Shown: in pieces, positions 16,362 through 25,519 of the stretch
Layout: each line of letters opens with the position of its first letter
Position numbering within the stretch: the first letter of the stretch is position 1
Assembly (NCBI GenBank): GCA_959023295.1
Contig: CAUFBM010000018.1
Span: 1-43,603 of the forward strand
DNA: 43,603 nt
DNA from: an uncultured Collinsella sp.
GTDB lineage: Bacteria; Actinomycetota; Coriobacteriia; Coriobacteriales; Coriobacteriaceae
Direction: 5' to 3'
Made by a program: the position numbers and the translations under genes
Notes under the pieces: generated by a model
Told to the model about the DNA's origin: nothing
The model's database searches: none
Seen by the model: only the letters and a program-made list of their open reading frames with translations

Positions 16362-19300
16362 CTACGAACGACGAATGACCTCGGTCACGACCTCGGACAC
16401 CGTAGCGATATTTGTCGGATTGACGTTGTACGGCAGATCGTCCTCGGTGTGAGCGCACGCCAGACGTGGTCCGTCGACGCCGGCAATGGTAAGGGCGCGT
16501 CGGCTTGCCTCGAGCGCAGCATAGGCATCGGTCTTGGCATAGGGCATCTCAAATGCACCGCAATCGACATGGAACGACTTGCACACCTTATTGACCAGGT
16601 TCATGATGCGTCGATCACCCTTGAGCAACTGCTGCTCACCCTCGACCGTCACGACCGAAAGCCTGCCGGCACCAATGGACTCAAGGTTGATAAAGAACAC
16701 GCCGCGGAGCTTGTCGCGATGCGCGGCCAAGAACGCCTTCATGCCGGCGCCGTCGCAATCGGAAGCGCCTGTAGCCACAAACCAGATGTCGTGGCCAAGT
16801 AGCTCGTCATCACCCATGGAGGCAACGGCAGCGAGCATATCCTCGTCGGAAGCTCCATCAGAAGACGTGGCGCCACCCTTCCAGCCGTCGTCGTCATCCT
16901 CGAAGTTATCCCACGAGCCGATGCCGCGACCAGACTTCTTGGCGTCGTAATCATCCTCGACGCCAAGCCAATCGCTCATGCTGTCCTGCTCGTTTTTCTT
17001 TTTGCGACCGAACAGACCGCCCAAGCCGCGCTTTTGCGGCTTGGCGGCCGGAGCGGCAGGAGCCGAGATAGTCTCAAGCGGCTGAACATCCGAGGTGACC
17101 GGCATGGGGGGAACAACCGGAGCCGATGTGGGCTCGGGACCCTGTGCCGTCGCGAAGGGATCGTTAACCTGAGCCGAAGGGTCGGGAAGGTCGAACAGCG
17201 AGGTGCGCGAGGCGACATTGGCCTGCTGCATCGAAGGCATCGAGGGATCGGGGACCGAGGCCAGCGGAGACGCAGAGGGCATGGGAGCCGGCGCGGATGC
17301 CGGGTCGGGAACATTCATGTTCGGGCGCGGCGACGCCTGAGACGAGATCTGAGCCATCAGAGTATCGACCGTCTCGGCCTGCGACGGAGCAGCGTTGGCA
17401 ACCGTGGCGCCGGGATCACTCGGCGCGGGCATGGTGAAGATCTGCGTAGAGTAGGGCCTCGACTCATCCGCCTGCGGAGCTTCGGGGGCCACGGGCTCAG
17501 GCTCTTGCTCGGAGCTGTCCGCAGCGACCTGTTCCGCCGCAGATTGATCCTCGACCGTACCGGGCGCAGCGGGCTCGTCCTCGACAGGAGCGGAAAGGGG
17601 CTCGGCGATAGCGGTGCCCTGCTTCTCAAACGTCATCGTGGCATCAAACGACACAGTGCTGTCGACTGGCTGTTGGGTTTCAAAAGTCGCCGTCTCCCCG
17701 GCAACATCCGCAGGCGAAGGCTGCGGCGCCTCGAAAGACGTCGTGGCGTCGGCAACATCAACGGATACCGGCGATACCGGCTGCTCGGCGTCGTTTTGCT
17801 CAAATTCCTGTGCCGCGTGCTCGCGCTCGGCCTCGGCCGCCTGTTGCTGGGCTGCAGCCTCACGCTCGACTGCCTCGCGGGCAGCGGCGCGCTTTTCCTC
17901 AAAGTCGTCAACGAGTTTCTTGCCCTTTTCGAATGCCCCCTTAAAGAAATGGGAGGCGCTGGCACCGATCGAAGAAAACGCGGAAGCGATATCAGCATGG
18001 GGCGTCGTCACCGGAAGCTCGGCAGAAAAATCGGTGTCGCTCTCGTAGGACACACGCTGCGGATACGCATCGTAGTCGTCCTCGGTATTATCGAGCTCCT
18101 CGGGCGCCGGGGCAGGCGCCATGACGTCCAGACCGGCTGCGGGATCGATAGCAGTCTCCGCATCGGCTTCCGTCTCGACGGTATTGGCCTCATCGGGCTG
18201 CGCAGCCACGACCGGATCGGGCTGGGGCGCGGGCTCGAACGTCGGCTCCTCGCCCTCTTCGTAATCGAGCGTGCAGGACTCGGGAAGCATGCCGAGCGCA
18301 CGGATGGCATCCGAGCCAAATCGGATGTTGCCGGCGGCATTGCGATAAAGCTTGGGCTCGGGCTCGGGCTCCTCTGCCGCGGCAGGCTCCTCTGCCGGCT
18401 CGGCAGTGGACTCGTCTGCAACGGGCTCCTCGGCCGGAATATCTTGGACCTGGGACTCGGGTGCGATGACGCCAATCAGGGTCTCGTCGGCAGAAGCACC
18501 TTCGAATCCATCGATTTGCTCATCAAAAGCCTCGCCCTGCTCATCCGCGGGAGCGAACGGCTGGCCATACTCATCCTCGGTATAGGCAGGCTCTTCGTAC
18601 TCGATGGTATTGCCGTAATCATTTTGCTGCTGGGCCGCGGCGTACTCGGCTGCCGCGCGCGCCATCTCCTCGGCGCGACGCTTCTGCTCGCCAAAATACG
18701 TGTCAAACGGAATATCGTCAGGGAACTCGTTCTCACCCTGATAGGGGGCGACGTTATCCATGACACCCAGCATGGCGGCAACAGACGACTTGTTGCAAAC
18801 CGAGCCGGACGTGTAGGGAAGGACAAAACGATTGGAAATGATATTGGCGGCATTGGCGAGCGCCACGAGGGAGGCAAGGATCGCGACAATCCACAGCAGG
18901 ACCTTCAGCACACCGGGAAGCGGCAAGATGCGCAGAATGGCAATAGCCGCGGGAGCAATCGTGGCAATCGGGAGCAATTTGGCGATCAGCGCTCGGTACG
19001 GCGCATAGGGCTCGCGAGCGAGCAGTTCGGCGCGCGGGGAATCATAGTGCGCGACGACGACAACCGGGCGATTGCGCGGAGAGGCAAGCGGGCCCGACGC
19101 CTTGTGGTAGGCGATGACGTTTTGGCTCACGCCCGTTTTACCCAGGCGCGAGATCACGGGGCGCCCGGTTCGCTCGAGCACATAGAGCACGGCTCCGACA
19201 ATGGCCAACAGGGTGCCGACTAAGCCGATACCGCCGCCGATGCCCATAAGCAGGGCACCGGCAAATGCCAGAACGCCCGTAACCGCAAACGCCATCCTGC

Positions 19301-19460
19301 TCGGCGCGGGAGCATTAAACTCCTGCACCTCGGGATCAAAGCCGTGGTTGCGGAAAATTTGAGCGATATCTTCGGCAGCCAAGCGCTCTTCTTCGCTACA
19401 CGCCGGCGTGATGCCAGTGCCCTGCAGCAGGTGGTTAATATAGTTCTGGGTGTTCGCCAT
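16362..19460 (-). CDS. M28-peptidase-like membrane protein with huge disordered insert, probably inactive
   Basis: 1032 residues. The N-terminal third looks like the first half of an M28 zinc aminopeptidase interrupted by hydrophobic helices (about 55-97 and 159-202). VVVVAHYDSPR (His138, Asp140) is intact, but the bridging-metal site usually read as NDN-ASG is VCNKSS (221-226). Residues about 255-880 are low-complexity, rich in Glu, Ala, Pro, Ser and Asp. The second M28 half resumes at about 885: GASDCDG (898-904) replaces the usual GAEE catalytic pair, NLES replaces the Asp ligand, and AHTEDD keeps the last His. Several metal and catalytic residues are therefore lost. The start is the ATG at 19460 with GTGGAG upstream. 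It may act as a scaffold or binding protein. Confidence 0.8.
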   Translation of the reverse strand: MANTQNYINHLLQGTGITPACSEEERLAAEDIAQIFRNHGFDPEVQEFNAPAPSRMAFAVTGVLAFAGALLMGIGGGIGLVGTLLAIVGAVLYVLERTGRPVISRLGKTGVSQNVIAYHKASGPLASPRNRPVVVVAHYDSPRAELLAREPYAPYRALIAKLLPIATIAPAAIAILRILPLPGVLKVLLWIVAILASLVALANAANIISNRFVLPYTSGSVCNKSSVAAMLGVMDNVAPYQGENEFPDDIPFDTYFGEQKRRAEEMARAAAEYAAAQQQNDYGNTIEYEEPAYTEDEYGQPFAPADEQGEAFDEQIDGFEGASADETLIGVIAPESQVQDIPAEEPVADESTAEPAEEPAAAEEPEPEPKLYRNAAGNIRFGSDAIRALGMLPESCTLDYEEGEEPTFEPAPQPDPVVAAQPDEANTVETEADAETAIDPAAGLDVMAPAPAPEELDNTEDDYDAYPQRVSYESDTDFSAELPVTTPHADIASAFSSIGASASHFFKGAFEKGKKLVDDFEEKRAAAREAVEREAAAQQQAAEAEREHAAQEFEQNDAEQPVSPVSVDVADATTSFEAPQPSPADVAGETATFETQQPVDSTVSFDATMTFEKQGTAIAEPLSAPVEDEPAAPGTVEDQSAAEQVAADSSEQEPEPVAPEAPQADESRPYSTQIFTMPAPSDPGATVANAAPSQAETVDTLMAQISSQASPRPNMNVPDPASAPAPMPSASPLASVPDPSMPSMQQANVASRTSLFDLPDPSAQVNDPFATAQGPEPTSAPVVPPMPVTSDVQPLETISAPAAPAAKPQKRGLGGLFGRKKKNEQDSMSDWLGVEDDYDAKKSGRGIGSWDNFEDDDDGWKGGATSSDGASDEDMLAAVASMGDDELLGHDIWFVATGASDCDGAGMKAFLAAHRDKLRGVFFINLESIGAGRLSVVTVEGEQQLLKGDRRIMNLVNKVCKSFHVDCGAFEMPYAKTDAYAALEASRRALTIAGVDGPRLACAHTEDDLPYNVNPTNIATVSEVVTEVIRRS

Positions 19461-19657
19461 ATGCGCTCCACATCCATAATCCGACAAATAGGCCCAATGT
19501 ATGCACATTAGAACCGTATATAGTCGAAAGTATACCCCGAGCGGGCGCAAACGGCCGAATTCTGGGCATCTTAACGCCCCAAGCGGACAAGGATATAGCC
19601 TAATCTCCATATCGGACTAAAATCATGGCATCAAACACCTTCCCATGCGAGGATTCT

Positions 19658-20680
19658 ATGACGGCAAGCGATACAACCGTAACGAACAAAAAGGGGGCGC
19701 CGGGGCCCGGTTTCGACAAGACCGCCCAGCGCATCCTCAATCTGTTCTTTGTCCTTAACAGCTCTCCCGAGCCATTGACCACAGAGCAAATTGTCCTGGA
19801 TTCCGATCTTGGCTATGGGTCGGGCAATATCGACTCGGACAAGCGCAAGTTTCGCCGCGATCGCGAAAAACTCCTCGAACGCGGAATCACGATCAAGGAA
19901 GTCCGCGCAGCAGGCGCCCAAGAAACCGAAGAAAGCGCGTGGACCATCGATCGCGAGCACACGTTTGCGGCCGGTGGCCTCATCACCGCAGACGACGCGG
20001 ACATCTTGCTCGACGCTATCGACCAGACCCTTGCGACCGGTTCGGCCGCGTTTGCCACGCCGCTTGCAGACATACGCTCCAAAATCGCCTACCTCACCGG
20101 CGCATCGACCGCAGAAGAGCCTGCCGCCCGTCGCTCACCCGCCGTCGATGCGGTGTGGAGCGCTTTTGCCGAACGCTGCGCACTGCGCTTTTTGTATCAA
20201 AACGGGCGTGGAGAGCAAAAAGAACGCACCGTCTGCGTGTACGGCATGTTCGAGCACGAGGGCGTGGCGTATTTTTGCGGACTCGACAACGCCACCGATG
20301 AAATCAGGACGTTTCGCTGCGACCGTATCGTTCGCGCATGGCGCCCCTCGAAGGCCTATACCATCCCCGCCGACTTTAACCTGAACGATCGCCTGTTCTT
20401 TGAGTTTGATTTTGCCGATTGCAAGCCCGTTACGGCAACCTTTTCGTTTGCTCCGCAAGCCCAGGCCGACATGGTCAGTGGCTTAACGCGCGGTCGCGGG
20501 GAGCTCACCCGCACCGAAGAGAGTTGGACCTGGACCGTCGGTGTGCGCGACCTTAATGCCGCTGCCTCGTTTTGCATGGAGCACGCCATGGACAGCATGA
20601 GACCCGTTGCCCCCGATGCACTTAAACTGGCGTGGAACCACCTCATCGAAAGGACGGTGCACGAGCATGCCCGCGCGTAA
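19658..20680 (+). CDS. WYL-domain transcriptional regulator, PafB/PafC-like (first of pair)
   Basis: 340 residues. The N-terminal helix-turn-helix region (about 18-90, with DKRKFRRDREKLLERGI) is followed by a WYL sensor domain (about 155-250) with REAR-like positions such as EIRTFRCDRIVRAW, and a C-terminal extension. The tryptophan-tyrosine-leucine core is altered (VAYFCGLDN). WYL proteins regulate DNA repair and defence genes by binding nucleic acid or nucleotides. In mycobacteria the tandem pair PafB-PafC activates the LexA-independent damage response. The start ATG at 19658 has GAGG upstream; an earlier ATG at 19625 has none. Its end overlaps the second WYL gene by 14 bp, as expected for proteins acting as a heteromer. 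Confidence 0.82.
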   Translation: MTASDTTVTNKKGAPGPGFDKTAQRILNLFFVLNSSPEPLTTEQIVLDSDLGYGSGNIDSDKRKFRRDREKLLERGITIKEVRAAGAQETEESAWTIDREHTFAAGGLITADDADILLDAIDQTLATGSAAFATPLADIRSKIAYLTGASTAEEPAARRSPAVDAVWSAFAERCALRFLYQNGRGEQKERTVCVYGMFEHEGVAYFCGLDNATDEIRTFRCDRIVRAWRPSKAYTIPADFNLNDRLFFEFDFADCKPVTATFSFAPQAQADMVSGLTRGRGELTRTEESWTWTVGVRDLNAAASFCMEHAMDSMRPVAPDALKLAWNHLIERTVHEHARA

Positions 20681-21584
20681 ACTGACCAGCGAGCAAAGGC
20701 TCTCGCGTGCGATTGACATCATGGAGGCCCTCTACGCTGCCGGCGAGACCGGTATGACACGAGGGGATATCTGCAGCCGTTTTGATATCACGGGTGCGGC
20801 GCTCGACGAAATTATCGATATCGTCTCGACCCTTGCTGACCGTGAGTCGGGTGCACGCATCATCTGCGAACGCCACGGCGAGCGCATCATCCTGACAGGT
20901 GATGCGGGACGTGTGCTGCCCTTGCGTCTAAGTGCCGCCGAAGGTGCCGTGCTCAACCACGAACTCGAATCGATGGGAATCGACTCTCGGGCAGCAGAGC
21001 GTATCCGACACGCCCTCCTACCCGAGGAACTCGGCTACAACCAGCGCGTCGTCGATACCGTTGCCCGAGGATCGCACTGGCAACAGCTGAACTGCGCGAT
21101 TCAAGACGGCGTTCGATGCCGCATCACCTACCGTTCGATGGACGACGCACGGCCGCGCGAGCGTCTCATCGACCCCCTGCGCATCGCGACGCATGGCGAC
21201 CAAACATATCTGATTGCCTGGGATGTCGAAGTTGATGCGCAGCGCTCCTACCGCATGGACAAAATCGAAGGCCTTACCCTTACCGACGATTCCGTGGAGC
21301 GCCACACGCCCGCGCCCTCGTCCCTCCACGAATCCCTTTCCCAAGCGGAGCAGAGCGCAAAACTCCTCATGCCACTCGACATGGCAGAGCGCCTAGACTG
21401 GGCCGGCATCATGTCGATTGAGCCAAACGGGGCAGACATGGCAACGGTGACCGTGCGTTATGGGTCAGAGCACTGGCTGTTCTGTCAGGTAATCGCAGCG
21501 GGCGGAGCCATCCGCATACTGGATGACCCCGCCCAGGCATTGCGTCTATGCGATATGGCGACGAGCCTGACCTGCCCGCTTTAA
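20667..21584 (+). CDS. WYL-domain transcriptional regulator, PafB/PafC-like (second of pair)
   Basis: 305 residues, similar in design to the gene it overlaps. An N-terminal winged-helix part (about 6-75, SRAIDIMEALYAAGETGMTRGDICSRF is its start) precedes a WYL domain (about 130-215, with TYLIAWDVE and RSYRMDKIEGL) and a C-terminal WCX-like domain. The ATG at 20667 lies inside the end of the previous gene, and the frame upstream of it is a shadow. It also overlaps the stop of the convergent DinG-like gene by 4 bp (21581-21584). The tandem, overlapping arrangement is the strongest hint to a PafBC-type role in DNA-damage control, next to a DinG-type helicase gene. Confidence 0.82.
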   Translation: MPARKLTSEQRLSRAIDIMEALYAAGETGMTRGDICSRFDITGAALDEIIDIVSTLADRESGARIICERHGERIILTGDAGRVLPLRLSAAEGAVLNHELESMGIDSRAAERIRHALLPEELGYNQRVVDTVARGSHWQQLNCAIQDGVRCRITYRSMDDARPRERLIDPLRIATHGDQTYLIAWDVEVDAQRSYRMDKIEGLTLTDDSVERHTPAPSSLHESLSQAEQSAKLLMPLDMAERLDWAGIMSIEPNGADMATVTVRYGSEHWLFCQVIAAGGAIRILDDPAQALRLCDMATSLTCPL

Positions 21585-24475
21585 CGGCGTCGCTCGTGGC
21601 GTGCACGCCACAGCTGCAAATAATGACCGATCTGTGCCGACTCGATACGCTGGTAGGAAGTCGTGGGCAGCGACGTCAAGAACTTCTTGCCGTAGCCCTT
21701 TGTTACCAAGCGCGGGTCTGCCAAGATGAGCACACCGCAATCGGTTGACGAGCGGATGAGACGGCCGGCGGCTTGCTTGACTTCGAGCACCGCCTCGGGC
21801 AGCGAATAGCGCGCCCAAGCGCGGTCTTCGCGCAGGTTGCGCTCACACGAAAGAGGATCCGTGGGGCTCGAGAACGGCAGCTTGGGGATAATGACGCAAC
21901 GCAGTGTCTCGCCGCTGGCGTCAAAGCCCTCCCAAAAGGCCTTGAGCGCAAAGAGCGATGAGGTCGGCTCGTTGATAAACCGATCGCGCAGGCGACGCGG
22001 GGACGAGTTGCGTTGTTGGCAATTGAGTTCCAGGCCCGCTCGCGCCAATTTGGGCTCGACACGGGCATACAGCTCCTCCATATCGCGCCTGTTAGTGAAG
22101 AGCGTGAGCACCGATCCACCCATGGCAAGATGAGCGTCGACCAGCACACGCTCGAGCGCCGACAGATAGCGCTCGCGATCGCGCGGATCGGGAATGTCCC
22201 CCGCCACGACCACGGCCATATTCGAGTCAAAGTCATAGCTCGAATCCAGGTGCAGCGATGAGGATGTCGAAACACCGATACGATCGAGGCCAACGGCATG
22301 GTTGAAGTGCTCAAAGCTCTCAGACACCGTCATGGTCGCCGAAGCAAAGATGGCCGTATGCACCTCGGGCAGCCACTCGTTCGCCAGGGCCTCGCCGATA
22401 TCGATGCGCTCGGCGGTCATAGACTCCCCGCCCGCACGCAACCGACGATTAACCTGTAGCGAGTACACAAAGTACTCATCCGTACCGTCGATGATGAGCT
22501 TAAGGTTCTCGGCGAGCTCGTGCAGGCGGCGCGAAATGTCGCCCAGGTCGACGACGACCTCGGGTTTATCGGCAGCGACGGCTTGCACCAGGGCGTCTAC
22601 ACTTTTATCCGCCTGACCCAGCGCGTCAATTGCGGTGTGGGCCGACTGCAAAAAGTCATGCCAGTCATCCGACTCGCGCAATTCGGGGCCAATCCACAGG
22701 TTTGCATTGTCATAGCCTCCGCGGGCGCGACGGCCAAGCTCGCGCACGCCATCGAACACGTCGGCAATCGCCATGCTCGCGCGGGCAACCGTCGACGTTG
22801 CTTTGGCAGTGAGCCCCAGATAGAGCGTGGAGCCCTCAGAAGTGGCCAGGTCACGGGAAACCTGACCCAGCGCACCGGTGCTCGAGCCGCCCAAGCGCTC
22901 AAACAGCACGCGCGACTCATCGGCCGAAACTACGCGTGCCCACTGGCGACGCGCCTCGCGCTCGATGGAATGGGCCTCATCGACCACCCAGTGTCGAATA
23001 GGCGGCAAAATCCTTCCCTCGGCAGCGACGTTGCGGAACAGCAGGGAATGGTTGGTAACCACCACGTCAGCATGTGCCGCACGACGGCGCGCTCCGTGGA
23101 CCAGGCATTTGTCCGGAAAGAACGGGCACAGACGGCGGGCGCACTCGCGCGAAGCCGTCGTAAAGTCGGGACGGTTGACGCTGCGCCAGCGAATGCCGAG
23201 CGAATCGAGGTCGCCATCGGCAGATTGGCACACATACGCCATGATTACCGCGATGGCCGTGAGCGTGTCGGCAGGATCGCGTTTGGTGGTAATCTCGACC
23301 TGGCCACGGCTCATACGTTCGAGCTTACGCAGGCACGGATAGTGGTCATAGCCCTTAAGCGCACAAAATGACAGCCCCCCGTCCAGCTGCTCGGCAAGCT
23401 TTGGCAGCTCATGATACATAAGCTGATCGGCAAGATTATTCGATTTGGTCGCGATGCCAACGGTAATGTTGTTTCGGCGGGCGGCCTCGGCAAAGGGCAC
23501 GAGATACGCCATCGATTTACCGACGCCCGTGCCGGCCTCGATCACGCGATGGGTATCGGTGACCAGCGCATCGCGCACCTCAACCGCCATCGCAATCTGC
23601 TCGTCGCGCGGCTCATAGGTGGGGTACATGCGATTGACCAGGCCGCCGGGGGCGTAATCCGCCTCGATTTCCTCGCGGCTCGGCATCTTAAGGACCGGCA
23701 GCTCGTCTGCATCAATGCGATCGTCCGCGCGATCGGCCTTGAGCACATCGGCACGGGCGGCACTGAGCGAAAAGATCGAACCCGGGTTCTGGCCAGCCAA
23801 AAAAGAAAATATGGGGCGATAGGACCATGGCACGTCCGCGTGCATGTCCGCCAAGCGCGCCATAAGGCCCTGTGGAAGATCGGTGAGTGCCACCAGCAGC
23901 ACACGCCACACGCCGCACAGGGCGTCAACGTCGGCATTTGCGCGGTGCGACACCGAATCGCAGCCAAACAAGTCGGCCATAAAGGACAGCTTGTGCGAAG
24001 CCAGGCGCGGAAGCGCGATGCGCGACAGCGCCAGTGAATCGATCCAGATATCGCTCACGTTGACGCCGCCCTTGACCGATTCGATGAACGACCGGTCAAA
24101 CGTGGCGTTATGCGCGATGACAGGGCAGCCGCCCACAAAGTCGGCAAGCGCCGCCACGGCCTCGACGGCCGATGGGGCATCTGTCACATCGGCGTTCGTA
24201 ATGCTCGTAAGCTTGGTAATCTCTGCAGGAATCAGCTGCTTGGGATGCACAAACGTATCAAAGCGGTCAACGACCTCGCGGCCCGAAAGGCGGGCCGCGG
24301 AAATCTCAATTAACTCGTTGTCCTGTACCGAAAGGCCCGTGGTCTCGGTGTCGAGGACGATAACATCCTCTTCGATGAGGCCAAACGATTGCGTCTTGGC
24401 GCGTTCGGCGAGCGTGGCATAAGAATCGATGACAAACTGTGGCGTTCCAGGAGATACAGCGTCCTCGATTAGCAT
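21581..24475 (-). CDS. dinG: DnaQ-type exonuclease fused to DinG/XPD-family helicase
   Basis: 964 residues. The N-terminal DEDDh exonuclease has Asp42/Glu44 (LDTETTG), Asp127 (HNATFD) and His177/Asp182 (HRANADVD). A superfamily 2 helicase follows, with Walker A GTGVGKS (315-321), DEAH (499-502), ASATM and motif VI QAAGRLIRS near the C-terminus. Cysteines at 381, 445, 450 and 457 between motifs I and II match the Fe-S cluster of XPD/DinG enzymes. Such proteins unwind branched DNA or R-loops and trim 3' ends during repair; the fused layout is known from Firmicute DinG. The ATG at 24475 overlaps the ddl stop by seven bases, so the two genes are coupled. Confidence 0.92.
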   Translation of the reverse strand: MLIEDAVSPGTPQFVIDSYATLAERAKTQSFGLIEEDVIVLDTETTGLSVQDNELIEISAARLSGREVVDRFDTFVHPKQLIPAEITKLTSITNADVTDAPSAVEAVAALADFVGGCPVIAHNATFDRSFIESVKGGVNVSDIWIDSLALSRIALPRLASHKLSFMADLFGCDSVSHRANADVDALCGVWRVLLVALTDLPQGLMARLADMHADVPWSYRPIFSFLAGQNPGSIFSLSAARADVLKADRADDRIDADELPVLKMPSREEIEADYAPGGLVNRMYPTYEPRDEQIAMAVEVRDALVTDTHRVIEAGTGVGKSMAYLVPFAEAARRNNITVGIATKSNNLADQLMYHELPKLAEQLDGGLSFCALKGYDHYPCLRKLERMSRGQVEITTKRDPADTLTAIAVIMAYVCQSADGDLDSLGIRWRSVNRPDFTTASRECARRLCPFFPDKCLVHGARRRAAHADVVVTNHSLLFRNVAAEGRILPPIRHWVVDEAHSIEREARRQWARVVSADESRVLFERLGGSSTGALGQVSRDLATSEGSTLYLGLTAKATSTVARASMAIADVFDGVRELGRRARGGYDNANLWIGPELRESDDWHDFLQSAHTAIDALGQADKSVDALVQAVAADKPEVVVDLGDISRRLHELAENLKLIIDGTDEYFVYSLQVNRRLRAGGESMTAERIDIGEALANEWLPEVHTAIFASATMTVSESFEHFNHAVGLDRIGVSTSSSLHLDSSYDFDSNMAVVVAGDIPDPRDRERYLSALERVLVDAHLAMGGSVLTLFTNRRDMEELYARVEPKLARAGLELNCQQRNSSPRRLRDRFINEPTSSLFALKAFWEGFDASGETLRCVIIPKLPFSSPTDPLSCERNLREDRAWARYSLPEAVLEVKQAAGRLIRSSTDCGVLILADPRLVTKGYGKKFLTSLPTTSYQRIESAQIGHYLQLWRARHERRR

Positions 24476-25434
24476 GTAACGCCCGCTCGACGGAGACCCA
24501 TACGGATCAGGCTGTCGCACACCTGCGGAAATGTCATGTCGTCGGTATGGCGAATCTCGTCAGGATACAGTGACGTATCGGTCATGCCGGGGATGGTGTT
24601 GGTCTCGAGAATGACGGGGCCGTCCTCGCTCACGATAAAATCGCTGCGCGAAACGCCTAGACAGCCGAGGGCCTTGTGGGCCGCGCAGGCAAGTTCCTGG
24701 GCACGCGCATAGTTTTCGGGCGAAATCTGCGCCGGAATACGGTGGATATCCGTGGGGTCGACATACTTTACATCCAGGTCGTAGAACTCACAGTCCTCGG
24801 GTTTGCGAATCTCGACGATCGGCAGCGCACGCACGTCGTCCTCGCCGTACACGCCCACGGTGATCTCGGTTCCCTCGATGCACTTTTCGACCAGTACCTT
24901 ATCGCCGTACTCAAAAGCCTTGGCGATTGCCGCGGGCAGCTCGGAGGGCTCGTGAACGAGCGAAATGCCGTAGCTGGAGCCGTTGACGGCGGGCTTCACA
25001 AAGCAACGCTCGCCACAAATCTCGACGATACGATCGATATCGACCTCATCGCCCGCCTCAAGCGCCAGGCCGGGGGCAATGGGGATACCCGCCTTGGCAT
25101 ACAGAAGCTTTGAAACCTCTTTATCGGCGCCACACGCGCTGGCGAGCACGCCCGACGCCGTGTAGGGGATACCCAGTGTCTCCATGGCCCCCTGCATGGC
25201 GCCATCCTCGCCACCGGCGCCATGCATGGCGATAAACGCCACATCAAAGCCACCGGTCGCCATGGTCACCATAAAGTCCTCGGCAGCCGTGTCGAGCAGC
25301 TCCACCGAGGTGTAGCCGGCCTCCTTCAGTGCCACCACGACGTTCTTTCCCGAATTGAGCGAAATCTCGCGCTCGGCGGAATGGCCGCCCGCCAAGACCG
25401 CTACGTGCATGTTCTCTAGGCTTTTACCCGGCAT
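24469..25434 (-). CDS. ddl: D-alanine--D-alanine ligase
   Basis: 321 residues. It joins two D-alanines with ATP to make the dipeptide end of peptidoglycan precursors. The N-terminal block AGGHSAEREISLNSG, the HGAGGEDG loop, the ATP-grasp lysine region CFVKPAVNGSSYGIS and the C-terminal ETNTIPGMT metal-binding motif are all present. Length is normal. GAGGAGGAG before the ATG at 25434 marks a strong start, and a clear promoter lies upstream. It is the first gene of an operon with the overlapping DinG-like gene. Confidence 0.96.
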   Translation of the reverse strand: MPGKSLENMHVAVLAGGHSAEREISLNSGKNVVVALKEAGYTSVELLDTAAEDFMVTMATGGFDVAFIAMHGAGGEDGAMQGAMETLGIPYTASGVLASACGADKEVSKLLYAKAGIPIAPGLALEAGDEVDIDRIVEICGERCFVKPAVNGSSYGISLVHEPSELPAAIAKAFEYGDKVLVEKCIEGTEITVGVYGEDDVRALPIVEIRKPEDCEFYDLDVKYVDPTDIHRIPAQISPENYARAQELACAAHKALGCLGVSRSDFIVSEDGPVILETNTIPGMTDTSLYPDEIRHTDDMTFPQVCDSLIRMGLRRAGVTC

Positions 25435-25474
25435 GGGCAGACTCCTCCTCTATAATTTCTGCAGCTGATACCAT

Positions 25475-25504
25475 ATTGTAGCGATACCCTCTACGTTTCC
25501 CCAA
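25475..25504 (-). promoter_or_regulatory. Promoter of ddl
   Basis: Minus-strand -35 TTGGGG (25504-25499) and -10 TACAAT (25480-25475) with an 18-bp spacer, 40 bp before the ddl ATG. The divergent rlmN promoter must lie in the same 85-bp gap. Confidence 0.65.
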
Positions 25505-25519
25505 AATCGAAAGGCTTCC

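Noticed and set aside
17034..19223. Long plus-strand open frame of 729 codons opposite the M28-like gene
   Set aside because: Shadow of the low-complexity Ala/Pro/Glu coding region; Arg/Gly/Leu-rich product without motifs.
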